Below, one piece after another: positions 33,029 through 44,000 of a stretch of 64,000 nucleotides of DNA. The number at the start of each line of letters is the position of its first letter. Position 1 is the stretch's first letter. Made by a program: the position numbers and the translations under genes. This DNA is from Spongiactinospora sp. TRM90649 (GTDB lineage: Bacteria > Actinomycetota > Actinomycetes > Streptosporangiales > Streptosporangiaceae). A model generated the notes under the pieces. It had not been told where the DNA came from. It did not search any database and saw only the letters and a list, made by a program, of their open reading frames with translations. The DNA lies in contig NZ_JARLTC010000042.1 in the NCBI RefSeq assembly GCF_029382225.1, forward strand, positions 36,623-100,622, given 5' to 3'.

Positions 33029-34047
33029 GCCGGGTGCTGCGCGCGGGCGCGCTCTCCCTGCGCTGGGAGCCAAGGGCGGTGCTGGTGTGCGCGGGGCTGC
33101 TCGGACTCGCGCTCGGCGCGGCGGTCCTGGTCGTGGGCACCGGCGACCTGCCGATCCCGGTGCCCGACGTGGTCCGCGCGCTGACCGGGCAGGGCGGCGG
33201 CGCCACCGAGTTCATCGTGACCACCCTGCGGCTGCCCAGGGCCGTCGCGGGGCTGGCGGCGGGCATGGCCCTGGGCATCAGCGGGGCGATCTTCCAGACC
33301 ATCACCCGCAATCCGCTGGGCAGCCCCGACATCATCGGCTTCACCACGGGCGGCGCGACCGGCGCGCTGGTGCAGATCCTGGTGCTGGGCGGGGGCGCGC
33401 TCGCCGTCGCGGCCGGTTCGCTGCTCGGCGCGCTGGCCACCGCGCTGATCGTCTACCTGATCGCCTACCGGGGCGGGGTGAACGCCTTCCGGCTGCTGCT
33501 GGTGGGCATCTCGGCCGCGGCGATGCTGGAGGCGCTGAACGGCTACCTGATCACCCGGGCCGAGCTGCGCGAGGCGTACGAGGCGGCGTTCTGGCTGACC
33601 GGCAGCCTGAGCGGCAGGGGGTGGGACCACGCCGCGCCGCTGGCCGTGGGGGTGGCCGTGCTGGTGCCGATGGCGCTGGTGCTCGGCCCGCACCTGCGGA
33701 TGGGGGAGCTCGGCGACGACGCCGCCCACGCGCTCGGCGTGCCGGTGCAGCGCACCAGGGCCGCGCTGGTCCTGGTCGGGGTGGGGCTGGTCGCGGCGGC
33801 CACGGCCGCCGTGGGGCCGGTGCCGTTCGTGGCGCTGGCCGCGCCGCAGCTCGCCCGCCGGCTGGTACGGCGGACCGGCCCGCAGCTCGTGCCCGCCGGG
33901 CTGATGGGCGCGGCGCTGCTGGTGATCGGCGACCTGATCTCGCTGCGCCTGCCCATCCCGGTTCCCGTCGGCGTGGTGACCGGCGTGCTCGGCGGCGTCT
34001 ACCTGATCTGGCTGCTGGCCGGAGAGGAGCGCAGGGGCCGGGTGTGA
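33025..34047 (+). CDS. FecCD-type siderophore ABC permease, second subunit
   Basis: A 340-residue partner of the preceding permease, with the same fold: LRLPRAVAGLAAGMALGISGAIFQTITRNPLGSPDIIGFTTGGA, AFWLTGSLSGRGWDH, GDDAAHALGVPVQRTRAALV and AVGPVPFVALAAPQLARRL. The GTG start overlaps the upstream stop (GTGA), so synthesis is coupled. About 45 bases separate its stop from iron box 2, which drives the synthetase operon. The binding lipoprotein that would deliver substrate is encoded at 53107-54135. Confidence 0.93.
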   Translation: MSRVLRAGALSLRWEPRAVLVCAGLLGLALGAAVLVVGTGDLPIPVPDVVRALTGQGGGATEFIVTTLRLPRAVAGLAAGMALGISGAIFQTITRNPLGSPDIIGFTTGGATGALVQILVLGGGALAVAAGSLLGALATALIVYLIAYRGGVNAFRLLLVGISAAAMLEALNGYLITRAELREAYEAAFWLTGSLSGRGWDHAAPLAVGVAVLVPMALVLGPHLRMGELGDDAAHALGVPVQRTRAALVLVGVGLVAAATAAVGPVPFVALAAPQLARRLVRRTGPQLVPAGLMGAALLVIGDLISLRLPIPVPVGVVTGVLGGVYLIWLLAGEERRGRV

Positions 34048-34092
34048 CCGGCCCGCGCTCCCCTCTCCATTGACTGCTCCTTGGACCCTAAT

Positions 34093-34111
34093 TTAGGTTA
34101 GCCTTACCTGA
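34093..34111. promoter_or_regulatory. Iron box 2
   Basis: TTAGGTTAGCCTTACCTGA, 16 of 19 consensus bases, 18 bases upstream of the GTG of the first peptide synthetase gene. It would repress the operon 34129-39576 under iron-rich conditions. Confidence 0.85.
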
Positions 34112-34128
34112 CTTAGGGAGATCTCAGA

Positions 34129-37100
34129 GTGCTGACGAGGGAAGAACTGCGCGACTCGCTGACGGATCTGCTCGGTGAGCGGGTGGAGCCCGGAGACAAC
34201 CTCATCGAGCTGGGCATGGACTCCATCCAGTTGATGGGCCTGACCGGCCGCCTGCGGCGGCGCGGCATCGAGGTGGGCTTCGCCGAGCTGGCGGGCCGCC
34301 CCACGCTGGCCGAGTGGTGGGAACTGCTGGCCGAGCGCGGCGCGATCGAGGCCGAAACCCCGGCCGAAACCCCGGTTGAGACCCTGGTCGAGATCCAGCC
34401 CGGCTCTGAGACCCCCGAGCCGGACGGCCCGTTCCCGCTCGCGCTGATGCAGCACGCCTACTGGATCGGCAGGGACGCCGGTCAGGCGCTCGGATCGGTC
34501 GCCGCCCACCTCTACGTCGAGCTCGACGGCCGGGACATCGACCCTGACCTCCTGGCGCGGGCCGTCACCGCCCTGACCGGGCGGCACCCGATGCTGCGGG
34601 TCGCCATCGGCGACGACGGCACCCAGCGCGTACTGCCGGAACGGCCTGGCGACCCGGTGACCGTCCACGACCTGCGATCCGTCCCGGACGCCGAGGCCGC
34701 GCTGCTGCGCGTCCGCGAGGAGATGTCGACCCAGCGGCTCCCGATCGACACCGGCAGGGTCTTCGACCTGCGGCTGAGTCTGCTGCCCGGTGGATCCGCC
34801 CGGCTGCACCTGGACGTGGACATGGTGGCCGCCGACGCGATGAGCTACCGCACCATGCTGGCCGACCTCGCCGCGCTCTACGAGGGGGACACCCCGCCCC
34901 CGATCGGCTACTGCTTCGCCCGCTACCTGGCGGCCGACCCGCGGGCCGCCGCCCGCGAACGGGAACGCGCGTGGTGGGCCGACCGGCTCGGCGACCTCCC
35001 GGGGCCGCCGGAGCTGCCGGTGGTGCCCCGGCCGGGCGGCCGGGTCGTCCGCCTGCACCACTGGCTGGACCCGCGCGAGCGGGAACGGCTGATCTCCAGG
35101 GCGCACCGCGAGGGTGTCACCCCGGCCATGGCGCTGGCCGCGATCTTCGCCGAGGTGATCGGCGGCTGGTCCGCGACCCCGCGCTTCCTGCTGAACCTGC
35201 CGCTGTTCAACCGCGAGCCGGTGCACCCCGACGTGGACGCGCTGGTCGGCGACTTCACCGGCTCGATCATGCTGGACGCCGACGTCTCGCGCGAGGCGCC
35301 GTTCACCGAGCGGGCCAGGGACGTCCAGGCGCGGATGCACGCCGCCGGGGCGCACGCCGACTACTCCGGCGTGGAGGTGCTGCGCGACCTGTCGCGTTTC
35401 AGGGGCGAGCAGGTGCTCGCGCCGATCGTCTACACCAGCGCGCTCAACCTGGGCGAGCTGTTCGGCGAGCGGGTGCGCCGGGTGTTCGGCGAACCCGGGT
35501 GGATCGTCTCCCAGGGCCCGCAGGTGCTGCTCGACGCCCAGGTGACCGAGGTGTCCGGCGGGCTGCTGCTGAACTGGGACGTCCGCGACCCGGCCTTCCC
35601 CGAAGGGGTGGCCAGGGACATGTTCGCCGCCTACACCGGCGCGATCACCCGGCTCGGCGCGGAGGGGGCCGACTGGTCCGCGCCGCTTCGGATCGGGGCC
35701 TCAGCCGAGAGCCTGCGGCTGCGCCACCGGCTGAACGCCACGCCCCCGCCGTCCCCGCGGACCCTGCACGAGGAGTTCTTCGCCCGCGCCCGGCGCGAAC
35801 CGGACCGGCCCGCGCTGCACTGGGGCGACGACGGCGTCCTCACGTACGGCGAGCTGGCCGCTCGCGCCCTGGCCACCGCCGCCCACCTGGCCGCGCAAGG
35901 GGTGGAGCCGGGCGACCGCGTGGCCGTCGAGCTGCCCAAGGGCCCGGACCAGGCCGCCGCCGTGCTCGGTGTGCTGGCGGCGGGCGCCGCCTACGTGCCG
36001 GTCGGCCCCGCCCAGCCCGCCGCGCGCCGGGAGAAGATCCTCAAGGCGGCGGGCGTGGTGACCTCGCTGACCTCCGCCGTGACCCACCCCGAGCCGCTCC
36101 GCGCGCCGCTGCCCGTCACCCCTGGCCAGGTCGCCTACGTGCTGTTCACCTCCGGCTCCACCGGCGAGCCCAAGGGCGTGGAGGTCTCCCACCGCGCGGC
36201 CATGAACACGATCACCGACCTGATCGAGCGGTTCTCGATCGGCGCGGACGACGTCTCGCTCGGGATCTCCGCGCTCGACTTCGACCTGTCGGTGTTCGAC
36301 CTGTTCGCCCTCTGGTCGGCGGGCGGAGCGGTCGTGCTGCCCGCCGACGACGAGCGCCGCGACGCCGCCCGCTGGGCGGAGCTGGCCACGCGGTGGCGGG
36401 TGACCGTGCTGAACTGCGTACCCTCGGTGCTGGAGATGCTGCTCGCCGGGGGGAACGCCCCGCACCTGCGGCTGGTGCTGCTCGGCGGCGACTGGGTGGG
36501 CGTGCACCTGCCCGGCCTGCTGCGCGAGCGGGTGCCCGGATGCCGCTTCGTGGCGCTCGGCGGCACCACGGAGACCGCCATCCACTCCACCGTCATGGAG
36601 GTCGGCGATGAGGTCCCCGGCGACTGGACCGCCGTCCCCTACGGCGTGCCGTTGCGCGGCGTCGCCTGCCGCGTCGTGGACGAGGCGGGCCGCGACCGCC
36701 CCGACTGGGCCGAGGGCGAGCTGTGGATCGGCGGCCACGGCGTCGCCGACGGCTACGCGGGCGATCCCGCGCGCACCGCCGACCGGTTCGTGGTGCACGG
36801 CGGCGTCCGCTGGTACCGGACCGGCGACCTGGCCCGCTACCGCCCGGACGGCACGCTGGAGTTCCTCGGCCGTCGCGACCACCAGGTGAAGGTGCGCGGC
36901 TTCCGCGTGGAGCCGGGCGAGGTCGAGGCCGCGCTGGAGATCCACCCCCGGGTGCGCCGGGCGGTCGTCCTGCCCGTCGGCGGCGGGCTGGCCGCCGCGC
37001 TGGTGCTCGACGGCGGCGGCGTCGAGGGCCTGCCGGAGCACGCGCGGGCCCTGCTGCCCGAGTACATGGTGCCCGAGACGCTGCTGCCGCTGGCCGAGCT

Positions 37101-37515
37101 CCCGCTCACCGGCAACGGCAAGGTGGACCGCAAGGCCCTGGCCGCGCTCGTGGAGCTCGACCGGGGCGCGGGCCGGTACACCGCGCCCGGCAGCGCGCTG
37201 GAGACCGTGATCGCCCGCGTCGTGGGCGACGTGCTCGGCCTGGAACGGGTGGGCGCGCACGACGACTTCTTCGCCCTGGGCGGTGACTCGGTGCTGGCGA
37301 CCACCGTGCTCGCGCGGCTGCGCGGGGCGCTGGACACCGCGTCGCTGCCGCTGCGGGCGCTGTTCACCGGCCGCACCCCGGCGGGTGCGGCCACCGCCTT
37401 CGCCGCCGCCGAGCCGGTCCCCGGCAGGCTGGAGGCGGTCGCGGGGATCTGGGTCGCGGTAGAGGGCATGTCGGACGGCGAGGTGGCCGCCCGGCTCGGC
37501 CCGCCGGCCGGATGA
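34129..37515 (+). CDS. Siderophore peptide synthetase ArCP-Cy-A-PCP (MbtB-like)
   Basis: A 1128-residue synthetase that starts the chain. Residues ~1-75 form an aryl carrier domain (LGMDSIQL, phosphopantetheine Ser32). After a Thr/Glu/Pro linker comes a cyclization domain (~100-520) whose active motif is DMVAAD at 231-236 (DxxxxD), not HHxxxDG. The adenylation domain (~545-1005) has LFTSGSTGEPKG, LDFDLSVFDLF and KVRGFRVEPGEVE; pocket residues read by eye are D-L-F-N-L-G-L-I-H, close to known Cys codes, with Ser/Thr possible. The carrier (GGDSVLA, Ser1054) follows, then a ~60-residue tail. It should join salicylate to a Cys/Ser/Thr and close a thiazoline or oxazoline. GTG start follows iron box 2. 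Confidence 0.93.
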   Translation: MLTREELRDSLTDLLGERVEPGDNLIELGMDSIQLMGLTGRLRRRGIEVGFAELAGRPTLAEWWELLAERGAIEAETPAETPVETLVEIQPGSETPEPDGPFPLALMQHAYWIGRDAGQALGSVAAHLYVELDGRDIDPDLLARAVTALTGRHPMLRVAIGDDGTQRVLPERPGDPVTVHDLRSVPDAEAALLRVREEMSTQRLPIDTGRVFDLRLSLLPGGSARLHLDVDMVAADAMSYRTMLADLAALYEGDTPPPIGYCFARYLAADPRAAARERERAWWADRLGDLPGPPELPVVPRPGGRVVRLHHWLDPRERERLISRAHREGVTPAMALAAIFAEVIGGWSATPRFLLNLPLFNREPVHPDVDALVGDFTGSIMLDADVSREAPFTERARDVQARMHAAGAHADYSGVEVLRDLSRFRGEQVLAPIVYTSALNLGELFGERVRRVFGEPGWIVSQGPQVLLDAQVTEVSGGLLLNWDVRDPAFPEGVARDMFAAYTGAITRLGAEGADWSAPLRIGASAESLRLRHRLNATPPPSPRTLHEEFFARARREPDRPALHWGDDGVLTYGELAARALATAAHLAAQGVEPGDRVAVELPKGPDQAAAVLGVLAAGAAYVPVGPAQPAARREKILKAAGVVTSLTSAVTHPEPLRAPLPVTPGQVAYVLFTSGSTGEPKGVEVSHRAAMNTITDLIERFSIGADDVSLGISALDFDLSVFDLFALWSAGGAVVLPADDERRDAARWAELATRWRVTVLNCVPSVLEMLLAGGNAPHLRLVLLGGDWVGVHLPGLLRERVPGCRFVALGGTTETAIHSTVMEVGDEVPGDWTAVPYGVPLRGVACRVVDEAGRDRPDWAEGELWIGGHGVADGYAGDPARTADRFVVHGGVRWYRTGDLARYRPDGTLEFLGRRDHQVKVRGFRVEPGEVEAALEIHPRVRRAVVLPVGGGLAAALVLDGGGVEGLPEHARALLPEYMVPETLLPLAELPLTGNGKVDRKALAALVELDRGAGRYTAPGSALETVIARVVGDVLGLERVGAHDDFFALGGDSVLATTVLARLRGALDTASLPLRALFTGRTPAGAATAFAAAEPVPGRLEAVAGIWVAVEGMSDGEVAARLGPPAG

Positions 37516-37593
37516 GACGCGGGGACTCTCCCGGACGCACATTCGCAAGCTTCTTTGGCGAACTCAAGTCAATCCCGAGTGGAAGGTACCTCC

Positions 37594-38001
37594 GTGCAGC
37601 GGACGCTGATGAACGGAAAGATCCACCGTGCCACGGTGACGCAGGCGGACCTGCACTACGTGGGGTCGCTCACCATCGACGCCGACCTGATGGCCGCGGC
37701 CGGCATCGCCGACGGCGAGCAGGTCCACGTGGTCGACATCGACAACGGTGAACGGCTGATCACCTACGCGATCACCGGCCCGGCGGGCAGCGGGGTGATC
37801 GGCGTCAACGGGGCGGCGGCCCACCTGGTCCACCCCGGCCACCTGGTCATCATCATCACCTACGCGGCGCTGGACGAGTCGGAGGTGGACGGCCACCTGC
37901 CCAGGGTCGTCCACGTGGACGCCGCCAACCGGATCGTCGCGCTCGGCGGCGACCCGGCCGAGCCGGTGCCCGGCGCGCCGTCCCAGCTCGCGGGGCGGTG
38001 A
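37594..38001 (+). CDS. panD: Aspartate 1-decarboxylase (PanD) inside the siderophore cluster
   Basis: A 135-residue pyruvoyl enzyme that makes beta-alanine from aspartate. The self-cleavage site is intact (LHYVGS, Gly24-Ser25), the substrate-binding residues KIHRATVT and the YAITG and NGAAAHLVHPGD-like blocks (here NGAAAHLVHPGH) are present, and the size is normal. GTG start at 37594 has GGAAGG 7 bases upstream. It lies between two siderophore biosynthesis genes, 3 bases from the next, so it probably supplies beta-alanine to the synthetase, whose second adenylation pocket looks beta-Ala-like. The cell would need another PanD for pantothenate, or share this one. Confidence 0.93.
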   Translation: MQRTLMNGKIHRATVTQADLHYVGSLTIDADLMAAAGIADGEQVHVVDIDNGERLITYAITGPAGSGVIGVNGAAAHLVHPGHLVIIITYAALDESEVDGHLPRVVHVDAANRIVALGGDPAEPVPGAPSQLAGR

Positions 38002-38004
38002 ACC

Positions 38005-39574
<1,570 letters not shown>

Positions 39575-39576
<2 letters not shown>

Positions 39577-39598
39577 GCCGGGCCGGTGCCCCCGGCTC
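39575..39598. terminator. Hairpin between convergent genes
   Basis: An 8-bp perfect stem (GAGCCGGG 39575-39582 with CCCGGCTC 39591-39598) spans the 20-base gap between the ligase and salicylate synthase stops. No U tract on either side. Confidence 0.4.
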
Positions 39599-40913
39599 AG
39601 CCCAGGGGCACCACGTGGGGGGCGATGCTGGACAGCTTCTCGCAGGTCTCCTCGTACTCCCGCTCGGGGGTGGAGCCGGGCACGATCCCGGCCCCGGCGC
39701 GCAGCCAGGCGCCGTCGCGGTCGCTGTAGATGGCGCGCAGCACCAGCGCGGCGTCCAGCTCGCCGTCGTGGGAGACCGACAGCACCGCCCCCGCGTACAG
39801 GCCGCGCGGCTCCTCCAGCCGGGCGATGGCCTCGACCGCCCCGGCCTTGGGGATGCCGGAGGCGGTCACGCCGGGGAACAGCGCGTCCAGCGCGTCCCAG
39901 CTCGTACGGCCCGCCGCCAGCACCCCGCTCACGCTGGACCCCAGGTGCTGCACGCTGCCGCGCTCCTTGACGGTCATGAACCCCGCGACCCTGACGGAGC
40001 CGGGCGCGCACACGCCGGACAGCTCGTCTTGGGCGGCGCGCACCGAGACCGCGTGCTCGAAGATCTCCTTCGGGTCGCTCTCCAGCTCCCGGCGGGTCGC
40101 GGCGTCGGCGTCCGCGCCCCTGCCGAAGGCGCGGGTGCCCGCCAGCGGCTGGGTCAGCACCGTGCCGGACCCGTCCACGCCGACCAGCACCTCCGGGCTG
40201 AACCCCGCGGCCTGGAACCCGCGCAGGCCGAGCAGGAACGAGCGGGCCGGGGTGTTGGCCGCGCGGCCCCGCACGAACGTGGAGACCACGTCCACGGGGT
40301 AGGGGATCGGCAGGCGGCGGGAGACGATCACCTTCTGGTAGAGGCCGGCCCCGATCTCGGCGACCGCGCGGGCGACCCGCTCCCGGTAGGGCTCGCCGCC
40401 CGGGCGCACGTCCACGGGGGAGGACGGGGGGACCCGCCCGATCACCGGGTCCGACAGGAGTTTGACGATCTGGGCGGCGTGGTCGGCGTCCACCGCCGTG
40501 ACCCGCGCCCTGCCGTCCTGGACGGTCACCTCGGCGCGGGGGACCAGCAGGTGGGCCAGGCGCGCCGAGGACGGCGCGGGCGCGGCCGACGCCGCCGCGA
40601 ACTCGAACGCGATCCAGCCGTAGGCGTTCCAGGCGGGCCAGGGCGCGGTGGCGAACGCGGCCCGCAGCGCCGCGGCCGGACGGCCCGACCACGGGGTCCG
40701 CGTCTCGGGCTCACCGCCCCACCGGCGGATCACCGAATCGCCCTCAAGCACGACCTCCCCGAGCGTGCCACCGGCGTACGTCCAGCGCCCCGGCCGTTCA
40801 TAGACCACGTAGTCCTCGAACGGCCCGGACGCCGCCAGGCGGGCGACCACATGCAGTGGATCCGCTGTGACTTCGACTGTCAGATCCGTGACTGCGCGGA
40901 CACCGAGCGACAA
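39597..40913 (-). CDS. Salicylate synthase (MbtI/Irp9 family)
   Basis: A 438-residue chorismate-utilising enzyme that converts chorismate to isochorismate and then to salicylate plus pyruvate in one active site. Typical blocks: IVSRRLPIPYPVD, TQPLAGTRAFGRG, FEHAVSVRAAQDELSGVC, GSVQHLGSSVSG, FPGVTASGIPKAGAVEAI, RGLYAGAVLSVSHDGELDAALVLRAIY and RAGAGIVPGSTPEREYEETCEK. No separate pyruvate lyase gene is needed or present. The TTG start is supported by GGAGG 5 bases upstream. It is divergent from the giant synthetase across a region with two iron boxes. Confidence 0.93.
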   Translation of the reverse strand: MSLGVRAVTDLTVEVTADPLHVVARLAASGPFEDYVVYERPGRWTYAGGTLGEVVLEGDSVIRRWGGEPETRTPWSGRPAAALRAAFATAPWPAWNAYGWIAFEFAAASAAPAPSSARLAHLLVPRAEVTVQDGRARVTAVDADHAAQIVKLLSDPVIGRVPPSSPVDVRPGGEPYRERVARAVAEIGAGLYQKVIVSRRLPIPYPVDVVSTFVRGRAANTPARSFLLGLRGFQAAGFSPEVLVGVDGSGTVLTQPLAGTRAFGRGADADAATRRELESDPKEIFEHAVSVRAAQDELSGVCAPGSVRVAGFMTVKERGSVQHLGSSVSGVLAAGRTSWDALDALFPGVTASGIPKAGAVEAIARLEEPRGLYAGAVLSVSHDGELDAALVLRAIYSDRDGAWLRAGAGIVPGSTPEREYEETCEKLSSIAPHVVPLG

Positions 40914-40963
40914 GGAAACCTCCAGGATGCTGACAAGAGCCGCAAAATCCGGGATAAAGGAAT

Positions 40964-40982
40964 TTAGGTTAGGCTAACCTTG
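40964..40982. promoter_or_regulatory. Iron box 3
   Basis: TTAGGTTAGGCTAACCTTG, 17 of 19 consensus bases, in the divergent spacer on the salicylate synthase side. Its start is 28 bases from that of iron box 4. Confidence 0.9.
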
Positions 40983-40991
40983 CATATAGAA

Positions 40992-41010
40992 TTAGGCAAG
41001 GCTAACCTAA
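40992..41010. promoter_or_regulatory. Iron box 4
   Basis: TTAGGCAAGGCTAACCTAA, 17 of 19 consensus bases, 52 bases upstream of the GTG of the giant synthetase. With iron box 3 it would control both divergent genes. Confidence 0.9.
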
Positions 41011-41062
41011 GTTCCGTTTGCGGTCATCACGCCCGATCCGGGCCACAACGGAAGAGTTGAGG

Positions 41063-44000
41063 GTGCAGGAGCAGACGGCAGCGCGGCGCGAACTGATCCG
41101 GCGGATGATGGCGGAAGCGGGCCTCGGCTCCGGCGACCGCGAAGACCGGATAACCCCCCGACCTCCTGGCGACGCACCCCTCTCGTACGCCCAGCAGAGC
41201 ATGTGGCTGCACCACCGATCCTTCCCGGAGAGCCCCGCCTACAACGTGTGCCTGCTGGTCCGCATGTCCGGCCCGCTCGACACCGACGCGCTGCGCGAGG
41301 CGCTGCGCGGACTGCTGCGCCGCCACGCCGTGCTGCGCACCGTCTACGCCGACACCGACGCCGGTCCCGTGCAGCGGGTGAGCGGCGACGACTCCCTCGA
41401 CCTGCCCCCGCTGGCGCACCCCGACCCCGCGCGGCGGGCCGCCGAACTCGCCGCCACCCCGTTCGACCTGCGGGTGGACCGCCCGATCCGGCTGGAACTG
41501 CTGAGCACCGGCCCCGGCGAACACGCCCTGGTCGTCGTCGTCCACCACATCGCCTGGGACGGCATGACCTGGGGCTCCCTCTCCCGGGACCTGTCGGCGC
41601 TCTACCGCGCCGCCGTGAACGGGGAGCCCCCGGAGCTGCCCGCCCCGCCCGCGCAGTACGCCGACTTCGCCGCCTGGGAACAGGCCAGACCGCTGGACGC
41701 CGAGGACCTCGCGCACTGGCGGCGCCGCCTCGACCCGCCGCCCGCGCCCCTGGACCTGCCCGCCGACCGGCCGCGCGCGGGCACGCCGTCCGAGCGGGGC
41801 GGGCGGCGCGCCCGCCGGTTCGACGACGACGTCACCCGCGCGATGCGCGACCTGGCGGCCCGCGAGAACGTGACCCCCTTCACGGTCATGCTCGCGGCCC
41901 ACGCCGTGCTGCTGCACCGCTACACCGGAGCCACCGACGTCTCCATCGGCTCCTCGGTGATGAACCGGGGGCACGCCGAGGTCGAGCGGCTGGCCGGCAA
42001 CTTCGGCAACACGCTCGCGCTGCGCACCGACCTGTCCGGCTCGCCGACGTTCCGCGAGGCGCTGCGCCGCGCGGCGGAGACCTGCGCGGAGGCGTTCGCG
42101 CACCAGGCGCTGCCCTACGACGCGATCGTGCGGGAGCTGCGGCCCGCCCGGGGGCGGGGGCGCTCGCCGTACTTCGACACCATGCTGCTGTTCCTCGCCC
42201 AGGAGATCGGCGAGCTGGACCTGCCGGGCGTCCGGACCAACTGGACCCACGTGCACAACGGCACCACGCACTTCGACCTGTCGCTTGAGGCGTTCGCCCG
42301 CCCGGACGGCATGGTGGTGGAGGCCACCTTCCGCCGCGAACTGTTCGACGACGAGCGGATCGACGCCCTGCTCGGCCACCTGGAGACGCTGCTGGCCTCG
42401 GCGGCGGCCCACCCGGACACCCCGATCGGCGACCTGCCCCTGCTGTCCGCGGGGGAGGAGGCGCGGCTGAGCGAGTGGAACGCCACCCACCAGCCCCTAC
42501 CGGACACGACGGCGGTGGCCATGCTCGCCGAGCAGGCCGCCCGCACCCCTGGCGAGGTGGCGGTGACCGGGGACTCCGGCACCCTCACCTACGCCGAGCT
42601 GGACCGCCGCGCCTCGGGACTCGCGGGTGTGCTCCGCGCCCGGGGCGCGGGTCCGGACCAGGTCGTCGCGATCGCCCTGCCACGCACCCCCGACCTGCTC
42701 GTGGCCCTGCTCGCGGTCCTGAAGTCCGGAGCCGCCTACCTGCCCCTCGACCTGGACCACCCGGCGGACCGCCTCGCCTACACCATGACCGACGCCGCCC
42801 CCCTGTGCGCCATCGCCACCCCGGCCACCGCCACCCTGCTCCCACCAGGGACGCCCGTCGTCGATCCCGGGGATCAGGGGGCGGAGAGCATGGCGCGGCC
42901 CTCGGAGGGCGACCTCGCCTATGTGATCTACACGTCGGGATCGACCGGGCGGCCCAAGGGGGTCGGCGTGCCGCACTCGGCGCTGGCCGCGTTTCTGGGC
43001 ACGGCGCGTGACCGGCTCGCGCTCGCGCCAGGCGACCGGCTCGTCGCGGTCACCACGATCGCCTTCGACATCGCCGCGCTGGAACTACTCGCACCGCTGA
43101 CCTGCGGCGCGACCGTGGTGCTCGCCGGGCGGGAGGCCGTCCGCGAGCCCGCCGTCCTGGCCGGGCTGCTGAAGGGCGCCACCGCCGTGCAGGGCACCCC
43201 CTCGCTGCTGGGCACCCTCGACCCGGAGGCGTTCCGGGGGCTGCGCGTCCTGGTCGGCGGCGAGGCGCTGCCCCCGGCGCTCGGCGACGCCCTGGCCGCC
43301 ACGGCGGCGAGCGCCGTCAACATGTACGGCCCGACCGAGGTCACCGTCTGGGCGACCGACGCCCCGCTGCCCTCCACCGGGATCGGCCGTCCCTTTCCCA
43401 ACACGCGCGCCCACGTGCTCGACGCCCGGCTGCGTCCCGTGCCGCCCGGCGTGCCCGGCGAGCTGTACCTCGCGGGCGTGCAACTCGCCCGTGGCTACAC
43501 CGGCAGGCCCGGCCTGACCGCCGAGCGGTTCGTCGCCGACCCCTACGGCCCGCCCGGGACCCGCATGTACCGCACCGGCGACCTCGCCAGGTGGCGCCGC
43601 GACGGCACGCTCGAATACCTGGGCAGAACCGACGACCAGGTGAAGATCCGCGGTTTCCGGATCGAGCCCGGTGAGGCCCAGGCCATCCTCGCCGCCCGCC
43701 CCGATGTGGCCCAGGCCGCCGTGGTGGTCCGCGAAGACCGTCCCGGCGACCCCCGCCTCGTCGCCTACCTGGTCCCATCCACCCCCGAGGACAAGGGTGG
43801 GGTGGGGCCGGATTCGGCGGCTTGTCGGGCGGCGTTGGCCGCGGCGTTGCCGGAGTACATGATTCCGGCGGCGTTGGTGGTCGTTCCCGCGTTGCCGAGG
43901 ACCGTCAACGGGAAGCTGGACCGGGCCGCGTTGCCCGCGCCCGAGGCGGAGGCCGGCGCGGCCGGCGGGGAGCCTCGGGACGCGCGGGAGGAGGCGCTGT

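Noticed and set aside
41018..41062. TTG start adding 15 residues to the giant synthetase
   Set aside because: Possible, but the GTG at 41063 has GGAAGAG at ideal spacing while the TTG has none and begins 8 bases after an iron box.
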